Origin: JAEUKA01 sp044228505 | Lineage (GTDB): Bacteria > Myxococcota_A > Polyangia > Palsa-1104 > JAEUJZ01 | Assembly: GCA_044228505.1 (NCBI GenBank) | Contig: JBGAUT010000013.1 | Coordinates: 62,001 to 126,000 of the forward strand | Length of the DNA stretch: 64,000 bases | Direction of reading: 5' to 3' | In this document: in pieces, positions 19,220-27,659 of the stretch | Numbering within the stretch: position 1 is the stretch's first letter | Layout of the letters: the number at the start of each line of letters is the position of its first letter | Notes under the pieces: model-generated | Databases searched by the model: none | Told to the model about the DNA's origin: nothing | What the model saw: the letters and a program-made list of their open reading frames with translations, nothing else | Made by a program: the position numbers and the translations under genes

Positions 19220-20515
19220 ATGCAAGGACCAAAGGTGCCGACGGCCAAGGCAGCAAATTCAGCCGAGCCGCTCGCCGGTAAACGCGTCGTTCTCGGTATC
19301 TCGGGCGGTATTGCTGCTTACAAAGCCGCCGAGCTCACGCGCCTGCTTCGCAAGGCGGGCGCAACCGTCCAAGTGGTGATGACCCATGCAGCCCAAGCGT
19401 TCATTCCACCGCTGACGCTGCAGACCTTATCGGGCCACCCCGTGGCAACGGAGCTGTTTGATCTGACGCAAGAATCCGAGATTGGACATATCACACTCGC
19501 CGATTCTGCGGACCTGCTGATCATCGCACCAGCGACGGCAGATCTTCTGGCCAGACTTTCGTTAGGGCTTGCCAGCGACTTGCTCACCACCGTTGCACTG
19601 GCCTGTCAGGCACCGCTTCTGCTGTGCCCGGCGATGAACGTCAACATGTGGAGCAAGCCACAGGTGCAGCAGCACGTGGCTCAGCTTGTTGCCTGGGGAG
19701 CGCACATCGTCGGTCCAGCCTCTGGCGAGCTAGCCTGCGGGTGGGTCGGTGCTGGTCGACTGGTCGAGCCGATGGAGATCGTTGCGGCTGCCGAGTCGGT
19801 GCTGGCATCTCGGCAACACCAGGATCTTCGCGGGCGCTGGGTAGTCATTACCGCTGGCCCAACGTATGAGGCGATTGATCCGGTGCGCTTTATCGGCAAC
19901 CGCTCGTCGGGAAAAATGGGGTTTGCTCTCGCGGCTGATGCGGCGCAGAGGGGTGCCGAAGTCACACTGGTCGCCGGTCCGGTCGCGCTAGAAACGCCGC
20001 CTGGCGTACACCGCATCAACGTCGAAAGTGCGCGGGAGATGTCGCAAGCGGTGCTGCCGCTCCTCGATCGAAGCCGAGCTCCGGACTGTATTGTGATGGC
20101 TGCTGCCGTTGCTGATCACCGACCGACCGAGGTCGCTCCCCGCAAACGCAAGAAGCAGGACTTGGGGCCGAGTCCGGCCATTGCGCTGACGGAAAACCCT
20201 GACATTCTGCGCTCCCTTGGCCACAAGCGACGCAGCGGCACACCGTTGCTGGTCGGTTTTGCCGCCGAGACGCATGATGTAGAGGAATACGCCCGTCGCA
20301 AGATCGTGGAAAAGGGCTGCGACGTAATCATCGCAAACAACGTCGCCGAAGACGGTAGCGGCTTTGGCACCGATACCAACCGGGTCACCATTTTGACCCG
20401 ACGCGCCGGTGATTCCATCGAGGTCTTGGCGCTACCGCTGCTCAGCAAGAGCGCTGTCGCGGACCAGATCTGGAGTCATATCGTCCCGCTGCTTCCGAGC
20501 CCGGTTTCCCAGTAA
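19220..20515 (+). CDS. coaBC: Bifunctional phosphopantothenoylcysteine decarboxylase / phosphopantothenate-cysteine ligase
   Basis: A 431-residue enzyme for two steps of coenzyme A synthesis: it couples phosphopantothenate to cysteine using CTP, then decarboxylates the product. The N-terminal flavin domain (CoaC) shows GISGGIAAYKAAEL, the active-site His in SEIGHITLADSADL and the PAMNVNMW motif. The C-terminal domain (CoaB) shows ITAGPTYEAIDPVRFIGNRS, then SSGKMGFALA and a KKQDLGP segment. Length (about 400 to 430) is normal for the fused form. The 140-bp gap to the divergent legumain-like gene should carry both promoters. It converges with the sensor kinase gene. Confidence 0.95.
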   Translation: MQGPKVPTAKAANSAEPLAGKRVVLGISGGIAAYKAAELTRLLRKAGATVQVVMTHAAQAFIPPLTLQTLSGHPVATELFDLTQESEIGHITLADSADLLIIAPATADLLARLSLGLASDLLTTVALACQAPLLLCPAMNVNMWSKPQVQQHVAQLVAWGAHIVGPASGELACGWVGAGRLVEPMEIVAAAESVLASRQHQDLRGRWVVITAGPTYEAIDPVRFIGNRSSGKMGFALAADAAQRGAEVTLVAGPVALETPPGVHRINVESAREMSQAVLPLLDRSRAPDCIVMAAAVADHRPTEVAPRKRKKQDLGPSPAIALTENPDILRSLGHKRRSGTPLLVGFAAETHDVEEYARRKIVEKGCDVIIANNVAEDGSGFGTDTNRVTILTRRAGDSIEVLALPLLSKSAVADQIWSHIVPLLPSPVSQ

Positions 20516-20556
20516 GTGATGAGCTGAGCGGTCCAGCACGGCTGCGCTCGCATCCC

Positions 20557-23118
20557 TTACGACTTCTCTTCCGCGCTCACCGCCTCCAGCAGCGAAATCT
20601 CGGCGGTCGAGTACCGACGCCACTCACCGAACGGAATCACCACATCGAAGCACGTTCGATCACCGCGTCGCTCTGCCACGATTTCCCAGCCGTGGGCGCG
20701 TACCAGCCGGTGGGTAATGGCGAGCCCAAGCCCAGTGCCTTGCGCTTTGGTCGTAAACCACGGCTCGAAGATCTTTGCCACCGGGGCCGAAAACCCGGGA
20801 CCCTCATCCCACACGACCAGCCGCAGTACTCCTTCCGGATCAATCACGGAGTTTAACCCGACACTGCCATCCGGGGGACTCGCATCGATCGCATTCGCCA
20901 ACAGGTTGAGCAGTACCTGAATCAGCGCGTCGGGGTCGGCCAGCACCTCGATGCCATCCTGGATCTCCATCTTGAGCGAGTATCGGACCAATCGATCGGC
21001 CAGCAGAAGTCGCACGTGATCCGCCACCGAGCGCAGCGAAACGGGACGGGGCTGAACCGTTCGAGACAAGGCCATCTTGCGCAGTCGATCGGCCATGCGC
21101 TCCAGACGCGACACTTCCTCGCGACCAATATCGAGGTCTTCGGCCCAGTCGGTCTCGCTCAGTGGCTTGCCTTGGTGCAGCGTCCGTTCCTGCCGTTCGA
21201 CAAGCATGCGGAAAAAGTTGATTGGAAAACGGATCTCATGGGCAATCTCGGCCGCAATCGTGGAAATGGCGCGATCGAGTCGCTCGCGATGAGCACTGTG
21301 CTCAGCCCGTCGCAACTCATCGAGTTCTTCGAGCGCAATGGCATTCGCGAGCGCCAGCGCCGCCTGGTGCGCAATGGTCAGCAGCAGCTCTTGATCGAGG
21401 CTGGTAAATAGCTTCCCGCGAAGCTTCGGTGACACCACCAGCACCCCAATCACCTGTTCGCGAAACCGCACCGGTACCAGCAACCACGCCCACAGACCCG
21501 GACTGCTCTTGCGAATCGAGCGCTCTGACTCGACAAACACCAAGTTGCCGTTGCACAGCGTATCGAGCTGTTCGGAGCGCAAATTGTCGACGCCAACTCC
21601 ACGCAGCGCCCGCCGAATTGCCCGCTGAGTCAGTCGAAACAAGGTGCGACCGGACTCTGTGCCGCTGTCTGCGATGGCCAGTAGCGGCACATTCGAACTC
21701 TGTCCCGGATCTAACGGTGCGCTCGGTGGTCCCTCCGGTCGCGACGACGGACCGTTCTCCATCGCAACATCTCGCTGGCGGACTCGACGCGGCGAGCTGA
21801 CTGCCACGAGCTTCGCACGCGAACAAGCACAAACCGTCGTCACCGTCTTTTCCACCGTTTCAATCACCGCCAACCGTGTTCTCAAATCCGTAAACCGCAC
21901 GATTAGTTCGTCGACGGTGGTGCGATACAGCGCTTCGGCTGGGAATAGCCGTGCCGTCAACCAGCTACCAAAGAAGCCGTGCGCTGGCCCGGCCACGCTG
22001 ATCACCGTCAGCAGCAGCACGATCTGCACCGGTAGCGGCAGACCGGCCATCAACCGCCAAACCATCACCGCCCCCAGTCCGCCCATGAAGCTGAGGATCG
22101 CAATAATCAGCGTCCGCAGCCCAGTGCCGGGAACCACCAGCTCGTTGTCCCACAGGTCATGTCGCACCATGGCCACGATCAAACAGAGTGCGCACAGCAA
22201 TCCCACCGGCAGCGCCACCAGGAGCAGATGAGATCCACACAGCCTCGGTGCCCTCACGGTCATCGCAAACAGAATGTGCATCGGCAACACCGCCGCTGCC
22301 CCGAAAAGTGATTGAGCTCGTCGGCGCTGACGCAGGCGAATGACCCGCCAGATGATCACCGAGAGTGCCAGCACCGAGGCGATCGAGGACGCATCCTCCA
22401 CCGCGTGACGACACAGCACCCCCCACTGTCCATCTAGTGACAGCGCCGCTACCACCAGCAGAAGCAAGACCCCGTCCATCCCGCGCAGCATCCCGTGCAG
22501 CCACGGCCATCTCACCAGCATCGGCAAACGAACTGGAAAGAACAGCACAAACTCGAGCAGTGCGGACTGCATCAGCGCATAGGCAAAAAAGTAGGCCGGC
22601 AAGAGACGACGGGACGTGTGAAGGTCGCAAATGGTAATGAGCAACGTCGCTACCAGCGCAGCCCATCGTGCAAAAGCGCGAGCGGCGATCCCGTCGGTTC
22701 GTACGACATAGGCCAGTCCAGCGGTCAGGAGCCAGACCCAACCGAGTAGCACGCTACTCCCGAACAACAGCAGAACGGACACAGAGTTCGATCGCGCCAT
22801 CGCTTGCGCAGACCATGCATCCCCCTTGTGAGCCACGCTCGCTGTCGCCTGATCAACGGAGAGGGAAGCAGTCTGCGTGGCCAGCTCCCCCGGAGAGGAT
22901 GCCGAGGCCAGTACGATCATCGTCCACGCCGCGAACACAAAGAATCCAACCCACATCGCGGGAAAGGGGCTCTCCAAACGGAGCTGGGGAAACCGATTCC
23001 CAGACTGTGTGGCACTCCCCAATGAACTCGAAAGGGTGTTCGGCAAGGAACCCGCAAGCGAGCTCGAAAGAGGGCCAGACACGGAACGGGGCAACGAGCG
23101 AGGCAGCGTGTCAGACAT
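20557..23118 (-). CDS. Membrane sensor histidine kinase with GAF domain
   Basis: An 853-residue inner-membrane sensor kinase. Residues about 55 to 370 contain seven or more hydrophobic segments, followed by a GAF-like region (LLAIADSGTESGRTL and onwards, about 430 to 570). The dimerisation box contains AEIAHEIRFPINF with the phospho-acceptor His627; most relatives have Asn where this has Phe after the Arg. The C-terminal ATPase shows LLNLLANAIDASPP (N box), WDEGPGFS (G1) and GTGLGLAITH (G2). The signal and partner regulator are unknown. The start ATG at 23118 is the one that leaves room for the divergent btuB-like riboswitch leader; the upstream frame is leader DNA. No response regulator gene is adjacent. 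Confidence 0.88.
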   Translation of the reverse strand: MSDTLPRSLPRSVSGPLSSSLAGSLPNTLSSSLGSATQSGNRFPQLRLESPFPAMWVGFFVFAAWTMIVLASASSPGELATQTASLSVDQATASVAHKGDAWSAQAMARSNSVSVLLLFGSSVLLGWVWLLTAGLAYVVRTDGIAARAFARWAALVATLLITICDLHTSRRLLPAYFFAYALMQSALLEFVLFFPVRLPMLVRWPWLHGMLRGMDGVLLLLVVAALSLDGQWGVLCRHAVEDASSIASVLALSVIIWRVIRLRQRRRAQSLFGAAAVLPMHILFAMTVRAPRLCGSHLLLVALPVGLLCALCLIVAMVRHDLWDNELVVPGTGLRTLIIAILSFMGGLGAVMVWRLMAGLPLPVQIVLLLTVISVAGPAHGFFGSWLTARLFPAEALYRTTVDELIVRFTDLRTRLAVIETVEKTVTTVCACSRAKLVAVSSPRRVRQRDVAMENGPSSRPEGPPSAPLDPGQSSNVPLLAIADSGTESGRTLFRLTQRAIRRALRGVGVDNLRSEQLDTLCNGNLVFVESERSIRKSSPGLWAWLLVPVRFREQVIGVLVVSPKLRGKLFTSLDQELLLTIAHQAALALANAIALEELDELRRAEHSAHRERLDRAISTIAAEIAHEIRFPINFFRMLVERQERTLHQGKPLSETDWAEDLDIGREEVSRLERMADRLRKMALSRTVQPRPVSLRSVADHVRLLLADRLVRYSLKMEIQDGIEVLADPDALIQVLLNLLANAIDASPPDGSVGLNSVIDPEGVLRLVVWDEGPGFSAPVAKIFEPWFTTKAQGTGLGLAITHRLVRAHGWEIVAERRGDRTCFDVVIPFGEWRRYSTAEISLLEAVSAEEKS

Positions 23119-23155
23119 CGCTAAACGTACAAAAAAACAGCGTATCACCGCTCGC

Positions 23156-23184
23156 TTGACACAGGCTACGCAAAGTCGATACGC
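23156..23184 (+). promoter_or_regulatory. Probable sigma-70 promoter for the cobalamin riboswitch
   Basis: A perfect TTGACA (23156-23161) is followed after 16 to 17 bases by GATACG/ATACGC, a weak -10 match. Transcription would start near 23190, just before the riboswitch. Spacing and position are the support; the -10 is poor. Confidence 0.5.
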
Positions 23185-23194
23185 TGCGCAGTCG

Positions 23195-23404
23195 TTTGAA
23201 AATTGATGTAAGCGAGCAGGTGTTCGGGAAGCCAGAACCAAGCTGGCGCCGCCCCCGCGACTGTATCGGACGACGGATCTTGACGGGATAGCCCGTAGGA
23301 CCACTGGCAAGACGCTCTTGCTGGGAAGGTTTCAAGGTTCGAAGGACTCCGAAGCCAGGAGACCGGCCTGCACGCAGCAAAAACCTTTCGGGAGGAAGGG
23401 TCCG
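23195..23404 (+). promoter_or_regulatory. Cobalamin (B12) riboswitch controlling the btuB-like receptor
   Basis: The leader carries conserved elements of the adenosyl/aquo-cobalamin riboswitch: the region GGGAAGCCAG near 23228, CGCCGCCCCCGCGACTGTA around 23257 and the B12 box AGCCAGGAGACCGGCCTGC at 23353-23371. Downstream, CCTTTC (23384-23389) can pair with GGAAGG (23394-23399) around a GGGA tetraloop, which would bury the ribosome-binding site. The likely mechanism is therefore repression of translation when B12 is bound. The fold was read by eye and should be confirmed with an Rfam RF00174 search. Confidence 0.9.
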
Positions 23405-25498
23405 TTGCGTTCGCGAGCGCATAGCACACGTCTATCTTTGGGTTCCGGTTGGCTGCCACTCTTGGTAGTCGTCTGGCTTGTCGCTTGGCGCTCGGTCCAC
23501 GCGCAGAGCATGGGCACGACGGTCCGCGGGGATGCACTCCTTCGCCAAACGGACAGCCCGACCTCTGCCACAACGATCGACGTGGGACTGCCCGGACAAG
23601 CGAATGCACCCAACGCCTATCGCCTCTCGGTCGCGGAGCTACTCGTGGGTCAGCCTGGTGTCCAAGTCCGACGGAGCGGCGGTCTGGGACAATGGAGCGG
23701 GGCCAGCTTACGAGGCTCCGCGCCAGGACAAGTGGCGGTCTTTCTGGACGGAGTTCCGCTGTCCCGAGGCAGTCAAGCGGCGGTCGATCTGTCGCTGCTC
23801 CCGCTCGATGGATTAGAACGCGTCGAGGTCTACCGCGGCGTGCCACCGCTCGCACTCGGCAGCGAAACACTCGGCGGAGCCGTAAACCTCATCACTCGAC
23901 GCGGTCAAGGCCCGCAAAGCGCCTGGGCCAGCCTCGGCAGCGGGTCATTTGGACTCAAGCGCGTAAGCCTTGGCTATAAGACGCCACGGCCAAAGGCGAT
24001 GGTCACGATTGGCTACCAAGGTGCCGACGGAGACTTTCCCTACTACTTCAACGAAGGACTTCGCTACGAGCACGATCAACTGGCAGAGCTGCGTCGTCGC
24101 AACGATGACTTCGCTCAAGTCAGCGCCGATGCTCGACTGCAAAGCGAAGGAACCGTTGGTTCAGTGTTCCTGCATGGCAGCGGGCTGCTTCGTCGCCAAG
24201 GTGTCGCTGGAATCGGCCAACCCTCATCGCTGCCGGGACAACCAACGCTTCAGACTGGGCGTGCACTCCTCGACGGAGGAGCCCGGCTGCATACTCCATC
24301 CCCACGGGTCGTGCTCGATGTGGACGGGCATCTGCTCCTCGAAAGGACTCAGTCCAAAGATCTGGTGGCTTTGCCGGCCACGCTGACCGAACAACTCGTC
24401 GAGCAAGCGGGCCTGCGTTCCTTGCTGCGGGTGTTGACCGGGCCCAGTTCTGAGCTTACCCGGAGTCAATTTCTCGCCATCGCCGAGTTCCGCTATGAGC
24501 GGATGCAGCAGCGCGATCTGTGTCCAGCCCCGCGACTCGACTGCGATCGCTTGACGGCGGCCAGCAGCGAACGGCTACGAGGATCGCTGGCGATCGGTGG
24601 TGAACTGTACCTAGCAGAGCAACGGGTTCTCGTCGAACCCGGACTGCACCTGCTGCTCGCAAGATCGGCTTACGAAAGCCTCGGTGATCGCGGCAATGAG
24701 AGTGTCTCACCGACGTTCGATGCCCTGCCTTCACCACGGGCGGCGGCCCGGGTGCTGCTCAAACCATGGCTGCTGCTGCGCATGAGCTGTGGTCGCTTCG
24801 TACGACTGCCGACGTTTCTGGAGCTCTTTGGCGACGGTGCCTTCTTCCGCAAGAGCCTTGGTCTACGGCCCGAATCGGCCTGGACGGGTGAGCTAGGAAT
24901 CGAAGCTCGCGGCCAACTGTTCTCTCGACTCAGCACTGCGGTGAGTCTGCACGCGTTCGGTAGAACCATCGACGACCTGATCGACATCGTCCGCGACGGT
25001 CCAACCCTGCGCGCCCGCAACGTCGGCCAAGCCACCACGGCCGGAGTCGAACTAGCGAGCGCCGCCCATCTCGGTGAGCTGCTCCACGTCGAGTTAAATT
25101 ATGCGTTCCTCGATAGCCGTGACCGCACCGACCAGCCGGGACGCTCAGGCAACCTGCTCCCTGGTCGACCACAGCACACGGTGTTTCTGCGCAGCGAGGC
25201 AACCTACCGCACCGCGCACCTGTTCTACGAGCTGGACCATGTGAGCGCCGTCTTCTTAGACCCAGCCAACTTGGTCCTGCGTCCGCCGCGAACCCTGCAT
25301 GCCATCGGGGTCGCGTTGGGGCCACTCGGTGCGCTCAAGCTGTCGCTGCGGGTCGAGCTACGCAACCTGGCCGATACGCGCCTGGTCGATGTCTCGCTGC
25401 CGCTGATGACCCGAGCCGTACCGGTGCCGCTCACCGACTTTTTCGACTACCCGCTGCCGGGCCGTGCGCTCTACGCGACGCTGGCAGGACGGCTGTAA
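23405..25498 (+). CDS. btuB: TonB-dependent outer-membrane receptor for vitamin B12
   Basis: A 697-residue outer-membrane barrel receptor that probably imports cobalamin, because it follows a B12 riboswitch directly. The TTG at 23405 is chosen over the upstream in-frame ATG at 23318: the latter lies inside the riboswitch, while the TTG has GGAGGAAGG five bases upstream and is followed by a clean signal peptide ending SVHAQS. The plug domain covers about residues 50 to 190 (RLSVAELLVGQPGVQVRRSGG, GSAPGQVAVFLDGVPL, LDGLERVEVYRGVPPLALGS). The rest is beta-barrel ending YATLAGRL. Length suits the BtuB type. The downstream lipoprotein is probably part of the same uptake system. Confidence 0.88.
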   Translation: MRSRAHSTRLSLGSGWLPLLVVVWLVAWRSVHAQSMGTTVRGDALLRQTDSPTSATTIDVGLPGQANAPNAYRLSVAELLVGQPGVQVRRSGGLGQWSGASLRGSAPGQVAVFLDGVPLSRGSQAAVDLSLLPLDGLERVEVYRGVPPLALGSETLGGAVNLITRRGQGPQSAWASLGSGSFGLKRVSLGYKTPRPKAMVTIGYQGADGDFPYYFNEGLRYEHDQLAELRRRNDDFAQVSADARLQSEGTVGSVFLHGSGLLRRQGVAGIGQPSSLPGQPTLQTGRALLDGGARLHTPSPRVVLDVDGHLLLERTQSKDLVALPATLTEQLVEQAGLRSLLRVLTGPSSELTRSQFLAIAEFRYERMQQRDLCPAPRLDCDRLTAASSERLRGSLAIGGELYLAEQRVLVEPGLHLLLARSAYESLGDRGNESVSPTFDALPSPRAAARVLLKPWLLLRMSCGRFVRLPTFLELFGDGAFFRKSLGLRPESAWTGELGIEARGQLFSRLSTAVSLHAFGRTIDDLIDIVRDGPTLRARNVGQATTAGVELASAAHLGELLHVELNYAFLDSRDRTDQPGRSGNLLPGRPQHTVFLRSEATYRTAHLFYELDHVSAVFLDPANLVLRPPRTLHAIGVALGPLGALKLSLRVELRNLADTRLVDVSLPLMTRAVPVPLTDFFDYPLPGRALYATLAGRL

Positions 25499-25538
25499 CA
25501 ACTGACGAGGAACACCGCCCTCGTCGCTAGGAGTATTC

Positions 25539-26720
25539 ATGCGCAAGTACCTTCCATTTGTTTCACCCTTGGTCTCGCTCATCACGATCGGTTGCGACTC
25601 CACCACCTCGCAGATGATGCCGCTCCCGAATGCACCGACGTATCTGGCAGTCACCGCCAGCGACTACGTGGCTGGTTCGGGAACACTGTCGCTGCTCGAC
25701 CCAGAAACGCTACAGCTTCAGAAGGCCGTCGATCAAATCGATCCCAGTTCGTCGGTGCATGCTTATGACAAAAAGCTCTATCTGCTCGACAGCAGCCACG
25801 GCACCCTGCGTGTTTACGATGCCGCCGACAACTTCAAAACCCCCAAGGACTATCCGATTCGAAAGACCGGCATCGTCGATGGAACCCAAGCCAACCCTCA
25901 CGACATCTACGTCGACAGCCAGCGCGGCAAGGCCTATGTGACGCTCTACGGGTCGTTCGGATCGACGCAAGTGAAGGCAACGACAGCACTTGGCGTGCTG
26001 GACCTTGGTAACTTGGCCGCTGGCATCGGTTCATTCATAACACTCAACGTCGGAGGCACTGACACCGACGGAAACCCCGATGCCAGCCAGCTTGTGGCCT
26101 GCGGCGACAACCTGTACGTGCTGCTCCAAGATCTGGATCGCAACAACAACTACAAGCCCGCCGGCAGCGGCCGAATCGCCAAGCTCAGCCTCTCAAATCC
26201 CACCACCGCCAGCTATATCGCATTGGCCGGTGAAAACCCGACTGCGATGTCGGTGTACGCAAACTGTGAGGAAGCGGTCGTAGGCTCGGCGGGCGATCAA
26301 CTCGGTGGCACCCTGATGGGCAAAAGCGGAATCGAGCGGGTCGATCTGAAGACCGGAAAATCCCTGGGGCTCGCCGTCACCGACTCAACGCTCGGCGGGA
26401 ATGTGAGCACACTCGATGCCAGCGATGCTCAGCATGTCTTCGTTGACGTCTCGGCCAAAGCAACCGGCGGCTACAACAACACCGTCTATGCCGTTGACGC
26501 GATCGCGAAGACCAAGGGCCAGGCGATCCTCGGTCCCATGAGCTATGTCCCAACAGTCGACATTTTGGGCAGCCAATTGGTCGTGCTATCGGGTAGCAAG
26601 GCCGGTAGTGGTCAGCTTAAGCCCGGTCTGTACCTGGGTGCAGCGACGGGGGTGGCCTTGCCCACTGAACCGATCGACTTCGGTCTGCCGCCGGGATCGG
26701 TGGCCCTTGTTTCGCGGTGA
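25539..26720 (+). CDS. Lipoprotein, probable beta-propeller, in B12 operon
   Basis: A 393-residue predicted lipoprotein with a short signal and lipobox around ITIGC. The body consists of repeated beta-rich units (YLAVTASDYVAGSGTLSLL, DKKLYLLDSSHGTLRVYDAA), compatible with a seven-bladed propeller like YncE-type proteins. It starts 40 bp after the receptor gene, with TAGGAG upstream of the ATG at 25539, so it is cotranscribed and under the same riboswitch. A role in surface capture of corrinoids is inference from that position. No cysteines beyond the lipobox are arranged in a recognisable pattern. Confidence 0.7.
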   Translation: MRKYLPFVSPLVSLITIGCDSTTSQMMPLPNAPTYLAVTASDYVAGSGTLSLLDPETLQLQKAVDQIDPSSSVHAYDKKLYLLDSSHGTLRVYDAADNFKTPKDYPIRKTGIVDGTQANPHDIYVDSQRGKAYVTLYGSFGSTQVKATTALGVLDLGNLAAGIGSFITLNVGGTDTDGNPDASQLVACGDNLYVLLQDLDRNNNYKPAGSGRIAKLSLSNPTTASYIALAGENPTAMSVYANCEEAVVGSAGDQLGGTLMGKSGIERVDLKTGKSLGLAVTDSTLGGNVSTLDASDAQHVFVDVSAKATGGYNNTVYAVDAIAKTKGQAILGPMSYVPTVDILGSQLVVLSGSKAGSGQLKPGLYLGAATGVALPTEPIDFGLPPGSVALVSR

Positions 26721-26747
26721 GTTGGCCTATACCCTTCAGGCCTAGAT

Positions 26748-27659
26748 ATGGCGTGGTGGTCCCGAAAGAACAAAGCCACCGAGTTAGCTTCCGAAAAGCG
26801 CTCGGTTCCGACCGGCTTATTTATCAAGTGTGATGGCTGTTCAGCGACGGTCGACTCGGAAAAGATCCGCGAGTCACTCCGCTGCTGCCCACAGTGCGGC
26901 TATCACTTCACGATGCCGACTGACGAGCGACTGTCCCTGCTCCTCGACGAAGAGTCTGCCGAGGAGCAAGACCTTGAGATCGCGCCCCAAGATCCACTCG
27001 GCTTCCGTGACAGCAAACGCTACGCCGATCGCCTGACCGCGCTCCAAAAACACACCGGTCAACCGGACGCCTTCCGCAGCTTCCTGGCGAAGCTTGACGG
27101 AGTGCCAGTGTCGTTCGGAACGTTCCAGTTCGAGTTCATGGGCGGTTCCATGGGCTCGGTCGTCGGTGAAAAGATCACTCGTGTCTTCGAACGAGCCGCT
27201 GCGCAGCGGATTCCTGCGGTCGTGCTGTCCGCATCGGGTGGAGCCCGCATGCAAGAGGGCATCCTTTCTCTGATGCAGATGGCCAAGACCTCGGCGGCGC
27301 TCCAGCGACTGCGGGCTCTCGGGGTGCCATACGTCTCGGTGCTACTGCATCCGACGACCGGTGGCGTCGCGGCCTCCTTTGCGATGCTCGGCGACGTCAT
27401 TCTGGCCGAGCCGGGTGCCATGATTGGGTTTGCAGGCCCCCGCGTCATCGAGCAGACCATCCGTCAGAAACTCCCCGAGGGATTTCAGCGCGCCGAATTT
27501 CTGCTCAAGCACGGCATCATCGACAGCATCGTGCCCCGCTCGGAGCTCAAAGCGCGGCTCGGCCAGCTCTTGCGGCTGCTGCGCGGTGAAGCGAAACCGG
27601 ATGCCGCTGCGCCACCGATTGATGTGCCCGCCCCGGCTTTGCCAAACCCGCAGCCGTGA
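26748..27659 (+). CDS. accD: Acetyl-CoA carboxylase carboxyltransferase subunit beta
   Basis: A 303-residue subunit that, with AccA, transfers the carboxyl group from biotin to acetyl-CoA to give malonyl-CoA for fatty-acid synthesis. The N-terminal zinc ribbon has Cys28, Cys31, Cys47 and Cys50. The crotonase-like domain has VSFGTFQFEFMGGSMGSVVGE, SGGARMQEG, PTTGGVAASFAMLGDV and IGFAGPRVIEQTI. Length is normal. It is 27 bp after the lipoprotein gene. Its TGA overlaps the folC GTG start (GTGA), so folC translation is coupled. An accD-folC pair is a common bacterial order. Confidence 0.95.
   Translation: MAWWSRKNKATELASEKRSVPTGLFIKCDGCSATVDSEKIRESLRCCPQCGYHFTMPTDERLSLLLDEESAEEQDLEIAPQDPLGFRDSKRYADRLTALQKHTGQPDAFRSFLAKLDGVPVSFGTFQFEFMGGSMGSVVGEKITRVFERAAAQRIPAVVLSASGGARMQEGILSLMQMAKTSAALQRLRALGVPYVSVLLHPTTGGVAASFAMLGDVILAEPGAMIGFAGPRVIEQTIRQKLPEGFQRAEFLLKHGIIDSIVPRSELKARLGQLLRLLRGEAKPDAAAPPIDVPAPALPNPQP

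Noticed and set aside
23318..23404. ATG 23318 as start of the B12 receptor
   Set aside because: It lies inside the conserved riboswitch fold and before the B12 box; TTG 23405 has the better ribosome site and signal peptide.
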